From Cinclus cinclus (lineage: Eukaryota > Chordata > Aves > Passeriformes > Cinclidae): a stretch of DNA of 64,000 nt. The stretch covers positions 23,096,142 through 23,160,141 of the forward strand of contig NC_085049.1 in NCBI RefSeq assembly GCF_963662255.1, given 5' to 3'. The translations under genes and the position numbers were made by a program. Position 1 is the first letter of the stretch, and each line of letters begins with the position of its first letter. Shown here one piece after another: positions 58,581-64,000 of this stretch. The notes beneath the pieces are model-generated. The model was not told the origin of the DNA and did not search any database. It saw only the letters and a list, made by a program, of their open reading frames with translations.

Positions 58581-60960
58581 CTAAAAACATAAGAGCTTAC
58601 TGCTCTTCCACTGAGAATTCCATCACTGAGTTGCCAAATGCTACTGGTGAGCAGGAGATAGGCTGCTTTAACCAGTATCTATCATTAAAGGTTGGGTAAC
58701 TGCTTCAGAGAATATAACCCCTTTAGTACAGCTCCTTTTTCCCCAAAAAATTTGTTCAAAGGAGCTTCTTGCTTGTGAAAGGAATCCAAATAAAAGTATT
58801 TAATGGAATCAGACTAACTTTTAATCTATTTCCTTCTATTTTTTTGAAAAACAGTATATAAGCAAATAGATGTGAAGTTTTGAGTCATGTTTTGCTGCAG
58901 TTCATCATGTGAAATCTTGAGCAGGAGATACATTGCAGGCATTTCTTTCTGCTTTCTTCGTTTTGTAGCTATGCTTTGAGCAGTAGTTTGTCTTGCCTTC
59001 TGCCCAGTTGATGTTTTTTACACCCTAAGCAGAACTGAGGTAACATCTCAGGTGATCTTGACTGCTTTTGCTGTTTGAAACTGGCCATTCCTACCCTTAA
59101 TTCTATCAAAATCAGGGAAGGTCAACGACACCAACATTTGCCTGGGTGCAGCCCACATCTTTTTGAAGCTGTGGCATGAGCAGTCATTTTCCTTGGTATC
59201 AGTCTGGATTGCAGCTGTAAACTGAGCTGGGAAAGCCCATCAGCCTACCCCAGGCTGACATCCACAAGTTCAGAACCACTTCATCTCTTCTAGAACAGGC
59301 AGGAGCTTATAATCAAGTAAACCGTTGGGCAATGTCAGGCTACAGGATGTGTGCAAATAAAAACATTCTTTTACCACCTTTTGTGACTGACAGGCAGGGA
59401 CTCTCCAGACCATCCCTTACTCTCATGCCCCTAAGAGCAGCCTTTGTCTCAAGACAGTCCATTTGTTTAAATTTTCCTGGCAGACCCTGTTAAAAAAGGG
59501 GAATTCAGCTGTGTAGGACAATGGCCTGACTTGCACATCAGGCCAGGCTCTGCAATTACTTTGGAAAAAATTTGTACAACACACTAAATAGGCCATTCAT
59601 ACTTAATCCATCCAATGTAGACCTTCACTACAACTGGTACATAATTCATCATGACAAAAAACTATCCCTCCATGGCTCATATGCAGGTATCCATTTGTAC
59701 AAACAATTCATACTGCTTTTTGTATTAAAAAAAATGAAGTTGAATAAGGATTACAAAGATACATAATTTGGGTGGATTATTTTGCTCCTGGTTTTACTCC
59801 ATAAGAGCAAACACAGTATTGTAGCTAGGTCACTTGTTGGCTGCAGGCTATTTGGAATTCCCAGGAGAAGGCACTTGAGAAGGAAATAGGGGAAGCCCAT
59901 TTTGGTCTGTTCTTGTCTTGGGATGTTCATATTCTTTGACAATATGGGTTTTGTCTCAGAGCTACTGTTACTAACTCAGGTTGTGTCAGCAATATGGATT
60001 TATAACTAGTTTCACACGGAAAAGCATTTTTAGCCATATCACCTGAAGGAATTTCCCAGTTCTGCATTTTCCTAAACTCTTCTGTCACAACCAGCTGGAC
60101 ATCTCCTTGAACAAATTTCAGGAAAGATCCCAGAAATCAGTATTTGTCTGTGTGAAGCCCACAGTTTCTTGAACACCTGGGATAAATGATGCCTCTCCCA
60201 GACAACAGCAGGAGTTCACCCTTGTAACTGCATCCACAACTGGCACTGAAGAGCATTCTCAAACTGAGACAGACCCAAGCTCACTCCCACAGATGAAGAA
60301 CTTCCTGTAAACAAACCAAGAAACAAAAGCTAAAAATAGTCCTCCTCCCTAGCTGCTGTCATGTGGGGAAATCAGAGCATGAGATACACCTCAGTCTGAA
60401 GCAGGGAAGCTCCAACCCGTATCTTTGAGGGATGGTTTGCAGACTTAAAACAACTAACACCCCACTGCATCCTTTCTGCCCTACCAGACTGAATGCAAAG
60501 TTATGGCTGTAGGGATAAAGAACCTCTGTCAATGATACAGCTGCATTCAAAATTTTGAAAAAATGCATACTGTGCAACAGTGACACTTTTTCCTCTCTTA
60601 ACTCACCACCTGCTGCAGCTCAAGTGGCACCCACATAAGCAACAAGAGCACTGGCAGTACCAAAGCTGAGCTGAGGCCAGGGGAATATCTGCACTTCTCT
60701 CAGCCTGCTGCAGTGAAAATGCAGTGCTGGAGGCTGGAACTCTGCTCCCTGCTGAAGGGAAGCTGTAAACAAGGGGCAGGAAAGGAGATGACTGGATTTC
60801 AGCAGGGCTGCTACTGCTGGATGTTCACAGTGAGCCTTGGAGGAAATGAAGGAAACGGCTGGGACTGACTCACCGGGGATGGGTGTTTTACTTGCTGCTT
60901 GTGTAAACTTACTGTGCTGCAGCTTCCAAGCTCTCTGTTCTGCTCCCTTCCATTATTTAC

Positions 60961-61135
60961 CAGGGTTTTTCATGCCATACGCACAGGTTTGCATCTGCTT
61001 GGAGTAAGCTACAGCTGCTGAATATGCCTGAAGAAGGAAACTGGCTTTCCAAGGAGGGCTCAAGCAGATGATTTTAGTCTTAAGAAGACCCTTAAACAAC
61101 TCCCCTCCTCTGCAGTACTTGTGATATGTCAGCAG
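60961..61135 (-). CDS. Candidate exon 4 of the minus-strand gene
   Basis: Phase 0 entry fits exon 3. Either acceptor 'acttggttcag' (exon from 61135) or 'gggtcttcttaag' (exon from 61078) is possible. The donor 'gtaaat' starts at 60960. The frame reads YCRGGELFKGLL, then CLSPPWKASFLLQAYSAAVA to MQTCAYGMKNP. It leaves in phase 1, which does not fit the 58580 exon directly, so at least one exon is missing from this model. Confidence 0.4.
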
Positions 61136-61436
61136 CTGAACCAAGTTACTGTTCTGTCCTGCTGCCTGCGTGGATTTTGGCATGCCCAGCTGTGTGCTCT
61201 GCATATAGAACTAAGCCCAGAATAGCGTCTGGACAGAGCAGAGAGGATGTGACAGCACAGGACTTGAGCAGGACGGGATGTTTACAAGGAGGATGTTGGA
61301 GTGGGAGGTTAATGTCCCAGCTGCCCCTCAGCCCCACAATAGCACAAGGCACTGCAGGAAGCAGGAGCACTTCAGGGTACAGGGCCCTGCTCTTGGTGCT
61401 GCTGGGCCTCTTTGCAGGAAGGGACATACCAGGGAG

Positions 61437-61478
61437 ATTATATCTATATATCTATAGATATATATATATATGTGTGTA
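61437..61478. repeat. AT-rich (TATA/TATC)n with GT tail microsatellite
   Basis: About 40 bases of alternating T/A with TATC units, ending in GTGTGT. Intronic to the minus-strand gene model. Confidence 0.8.
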
Positions 61479-61736
61479 TACACCCCAAGGAGATATGTCC
61501 TTGAAGGGAAAGGGCACTCAGCTGCTGCAGCCCAATCCATCTGGGATACTCACAGCATGGGACAGGCCCTCTCCTGCTCATGCTGTGCTGGGTTCCAGAT
61601 GTGTTCAGGCACTCAAACTCTCTGTGCAGCAGGCAGAGAAAGCAAGGTATCTCAAGCTATGATTCACAAAACCAAACAGAAAACTGCCTCTGCAGCTGCT
61701 GGAGGTGCCAAGGATAGGGGGAGAGGTTAAGCCCAC

Positions 61737-61819
61737 CTCAGACAATAAGCTGCCCTTTTCTGGATAGAAGAGGAGCGGTTTTCCAGTCCGGATGACCAAC
61801 TCCAACTCGCTGCCAGCTG
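61737..61819 (-). CDS. Unrecognised minus-strand gene, exon 3
   Basis: The acceptor is 'cattttctaagttcctag' and the donor 'gtgggc'. It encodes AGSELELVIRTGKPLLFYP then EKGSLLSE, with the first codon shared with exon 2. Strongly protein-like composition. Confidence 0.55.
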
Positions 61820-63600
61820 CTAGGAACTTAGAAAATGCAGTGGGAAGATGCAGTGGCTATTTATATAATGTCCCAGAGGTCTGACACCAAACTAAGAGAG
61901 ACGCAATTGGCTTCCAGGAATTTGAAGCATCCCTTTCCTCGCTGCTGACTGTAAATGCAGTGATATGGAATGGGAATCTCAGCTGCAGGAGCTAACTCAC
62001 TCTGCTGAAAAAAGGTATCACACAAACGAATGAAAGGAGTAATTGAACCAGAAGGCAGAAGTAGGCACAAGGATGATTCTATGGCTGTCTGGGGAGTTCT
62101 GAGTGTGCCACTTCTGAGGGGAGTTTTCCTGCATGGGAGACCCCACATGGATCTCACAGGGATGGAGGACTTAGGGTTTCCTGGGTGTGGGCTGCATGGT
62201 TTCTCTGGTGGTTGAGCCAAGCTGCCTCTTTCTCTTTTGCTGAAATCTTCAGAACACATCCTGGAGGATATACACCTGCAAGCCTCAGGAAATGATTAGG
62301 AGAAAAAAAAAAAAAAGACTTAGCAAAGAGACAACTCTGGATATCAGTCTGAAGAGACAGAATATATAATATAGGTAATGCCTTCCTCAGCCACCTAAGA
62401 TAATGCTGTGCACACTTTGCAATGGTGAGCACCTTCCTTTGGTGAGCAAAGATCTATACAATATACCATGGCAAAGTGGACCCTCACATAAATCCTCTAT
62501 CGCTTTAAGCATCTGTGTACCTACAAGAGACGGAAGACCCAGGAATTGAAGATGTGGATTCAGCTTTTTAATGCAGCCTACAGAGTTCTTCTACCCATGT
62601 CCTGGTCAATTTCTTCAGAATTCAGGCGTTTCATTCATTTACATTTATCTGATGATCTTGGATGCAATCCTGCAATCCTATAAAGCCTAGGACAACCCAA
62701 AACTTTCCCTTGAACCCTCAACTGCCTGCTGGGAGGAAACACAAAGGGCTCAAACACGTGAAATTAAGGAATGGGAAAACAAGAGACTTGGATATTGAAG
62801 GGAGCTTAAAAAATAAGAAGCACCTCTGATCCTTAAGCTGGTCCAGACACCTGAGCTGGTAGGTCAGGTGCACTCAAGTGGCAAAGCAAACAAGCACTGT
62901 GTCCAAATCTGAGGACACAGTTATCAGAAATCACAGAATGTCTGGAACTGAAAGGGACCCACAAAGACCGTCAAGTCCAACTCCCGGCCCTGCAAAGGAC
63001 ATTGCATCAATCCCACCCTGTGCTTGAGAGCGTTGTCCAAACACTCCGGGAGCTCTGCCGCACTGTGTGGTGTGACCACTGCCCGGGGGAGCCTGTTCAG
63101 TGCCCGACCACCCTCTGGAGGAAGCACTTTTCCTAAAATCTACCCTAACCCTCCCCCGACACAGCGGTTCCCTGGGTTCTGATCCTGGTCACACATAGCA
63201 GAGATCAGGGCCTGCCCCTCCTCCTCCTTCCCCCCGTGAGGAAGCTGCAGAACTGCTGAGCTCTGACCTCAGTCTGCTCCAGGCTGAACAAACGGACCGA
63301 CTTCAGCCGCTCCTCGTGTGGCTTTCCCTCTAGGACTTCCACCCATATTCTTACTACTGAATTAAAGAAAAAAAAATATTAAGGAAAATACCTTCCGCTC
63401 GGACGTGTCGGGGGGCTGCGGCCGGCCGGGCCAGGAGCGGGGCCAGGGCCGCCGTGTCCGCCGTGGCCCCCCGGCCGCCCTGCCCTGCCCCGCCGCGGTG
63501 CCGTCGGAGCGCGGCCGCCGGCCCCACACGCCAATCAGGGCGGCCCGCCTGCCTTCCTGTAGGTGTGCCCGGCTCACCTGGAGCCGCGCTCGGCACTCAT
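61737..63600 (-). CDS. Unrecognised protein, first three coding exons (127 residues)
   Basis: Three minus-strand exons (63600-63578, 62275-62001, 61819-61737) join in exact phase (2, then 1, then 0) with consensus donors gtgagc, gtgagt and gtgggc, for 381 bases. Exon 1 starts MSAERGS inside a CpG island. Residues ~9-75 are basic, serine/proline-rich and probably disordered. Residues ~76-127 look like a folded segment: SSLCLLLPSGSITPFIRL, CDTFFQQ, then ELELVIRTGKPLLFYPEKG and SLLSE. I do not recognise the family and give no function. The gene runs away from the CpG island towards candidate exons at 61.1-57.1 kb. M14, within exon 2, could be an alternative start. Confidence 0.55.
62001..62275 (-). 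CDS. Unrecognised minus-strand gene, exon 2
   Basis: It is preceded by a long T tract and 'ctgaggcttgcag'; the donor is 'gtgagt'. It encodes CISSRMCSEDFSKRERGS, then a Pro/Ser-rich part and TPFIRLCDTFFQQ. A second frame (VYPPGCVLKISAKEKEAA...) is also open over 62154-62275 but would need a 29-base intron to rejoin, so it is not preferred. Confidence 0.55.
62925..63160 (-). mobile_element. CR1 LINE 3' end, antisense, distinct subfamily
   Basis: 'tcacagaatgtctggaactg' and 'aaagggacccacaaagaccg' open the fragment, followed by 'gtgcttgagagcgttgtcc' and 'gggagcctgttcagtgccc'. This is the reverse of a CR1 tail of a type different from the 18-19 kb copies. It lies in intron 1 of the minus-strand gene model. 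Confidence 0.85.
63578..63600 (-). CDS. Unrecognised minus-strand gene, first coding exon
   Basis: ATGAGTGCCGAGCGCGGCTC and three further bases run into the donor 'gtgagc' (starting at 63577), encoding MSAERGS plus two bases of the next codon. Phase 2 out matches exon 2. Choice of start rests on CpG-island location and phase. Confidence 0.5.
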
Positions 63601-63701
63601 GACATACCTGCGGCCCCGCGCAGGGCGGCGGCGAGGCGGCGGCCGAGGGGCGCCGGGGGGGGCAGCGCTGGCCCCGGCCCCGCGATGTGAGCCCGGCGCA
63701 G
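63600..63701 (+). other. Probable non-coding first exon of a plus-strand transcript
   Basis: The segment ends at a strong donor ('gcgcag|gtaagg', 63701/63702) and lies ~70 bp downstream of a CCAAT box. It includes ATG-TGA at 63685-63690, a start immediately followed by a stop. The rest of the gene would lie beyond the window. The start position is approximate. Confidence 0.35.
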
Positions 63702-63731
63702 GTAAGGGCGGCCGCCGGGGGCGGCGTCGCC

Positions 63732-63790
63732 GTATTCCCGGGAGAGGCGTTGCTGTATTCCCGGGATCAGCCGTTGCCGTATTCCCGGGA
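63732..63790. repeat. Three ~24-bp tandem repeats in the CpG island
   Basis: GTATTCCCGGGA occurs at 63732, 63755 and 63779, each followed by a similar GAG/CAG-GCG/CCG spacer. They sit ~30 bp downstream of the plus-strand donor, i.e. in the first intron of that transcript or upstream of the minus-strand gene. Confidence 0.8.
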
Positions 63791-64000
63791 GAGGCGCGGG
63801 CCTGGCGCCGGATCCCCGCGGAGCCCGGGCCGGGACGGAGGGGCGGCTGCCCGGCGGGGGCGACGGGCGGGCTCCGGGAGCTCGGGGCGGACGGGGTGGG
63901 GGGACGGGACGAGGGGGAGAAGAAAGGGGAGGGAGGGCGGCCGACCCACCATTTTAGGACCCGAGGGGGACGGGAGGAGGGATCTCCGGGGAAGGCGAGC

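Larger units (their letters stand above)
63390..63990. promoter_or_regulatory. CpG island, probable divergent promoter
   Basis: The last 600 bp are very GC- and CpG-rich. They contain the first coding exon of the minus-strand gene and, on the plus strand, a consensus donor at 63702. A CCAAT box (CCAATCAG) lies at 63531-63538 on the plus strand, about 70 bp upstream of a likely plus-strand start near 63600. Three ~24-bp tandem copies containing GTATTCCCGGGA lie at 63732-63790. Confidence 0.7.

Noticed and set aside
60485..60506. 22-base minus-strand exon with strong acceptor 'tttatccctacag'
   Set aside because: It accepts the phase of the 60961 donor, but its own exit phase forces a stop in the 58580 exon.
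61126..61662. 178-codon plus-strand open frame
   Set aside because: It runs through an AT microsatellite (YIYRYIYI) and opposes the candidate minus-strand exon 4; not protein-like.
63354..63596. Minus-strand 80-codon frame (MPSAAPGEPG...) with a possible donor at 63390
   Set aside because: The MSAERGS exon ending at 63578 has a better donor and matches exon 2 in phase; the longer frame is likely CpG composition, though a 5'-UTR or alternative exon is not excluded.
63732..63790. Repeated TTCCCGGGA considered as STAT-type sites
   Set aside because: The motif lacks the GAA half needed for the TTCNNNGAA consensus; no factor can be named.
1..64000. tRNA, rRNA, CRISPR array or prokaryote-like operon
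   Set aside because: No cloverleaf, ribosomal signature, spaced direct-repeat array or closely packed gene string was seen.

Overview
This window is vertebrate nuclear DNA, almost certainly from a bird. It has long introns with GT/AG borders, two CpG islands, and more than a dozen copies of the avian CR1 LINE 3' end on both strands. There is also a decayed class II retroviral LTR whose primer-binding site resembles the lysine-tRNA type. There are no operons, no CRISPR arrays, and no tRNA or rRNA gene that I can see.

Layout. (1) About 0.5-22.2 kb, plus strand: the last nine coding exons of a fatty acyl-CoA reductase. They cover residues ~122-515 of an inferred 515-residue protein; the 5' exons lie upstream of the window. 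Residue signatures favour FAR2, with a FAR1-like C-terminus. All splice phases agree and the frame is open to a stop at 22190-22192. A 3' UTR of up to ~3.8 kb probably follows. (2) About 26-34.4 kb: no gene that I can support. It holds CR1 fragments and an ERV remnant (LTR 32528 to ~33170, primer-binding site 33174-33191, decayed leader to about 34.0 kb). (3) About 34.4-39.4 kb, plus strand: a CpG island followed by a compact four-exon C2H2 zinc-finger gene. Its predicted 385-residue protein has four intact fingers, one degenerate finger and a leucine/glutamine-rich, probably coiled-coil C-terminal segment. (4) About 39.4-57 kb: a gene-poor stretch with CR1 copies and simple repeats. (5) About 57.1-63.6 kb, minus strand: an unrecognised gene. 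Its first three coding exons (63600 down to 61737) join in perfect phase to give 127 residues; further candidate exons lie at ~61.1, 58.5, 58.25 and 57.3 kb, but the chain is incomplete. (6) About 63.4-64.0 kb: a second CpG island from which a divergent plus-strand transcript probably also starts (donor at 63702, CCAAT box at 63531).

The genes do not look functionally linked. FAR2-type enzymes make fatty alcohols for wax and ether lipids. The zinc-finger protein is a likely DNA-binding regulator. The minus-strand gene is unknown. I found no evidence for an exotic new system. The most useful leads are the unidentified minus-strand gene, the zinc-finger gene, a 22-bp hairpin just 3' of the latter, and the ERV remnant. 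All homology statements rest on remembered family sequence, not on database searches.
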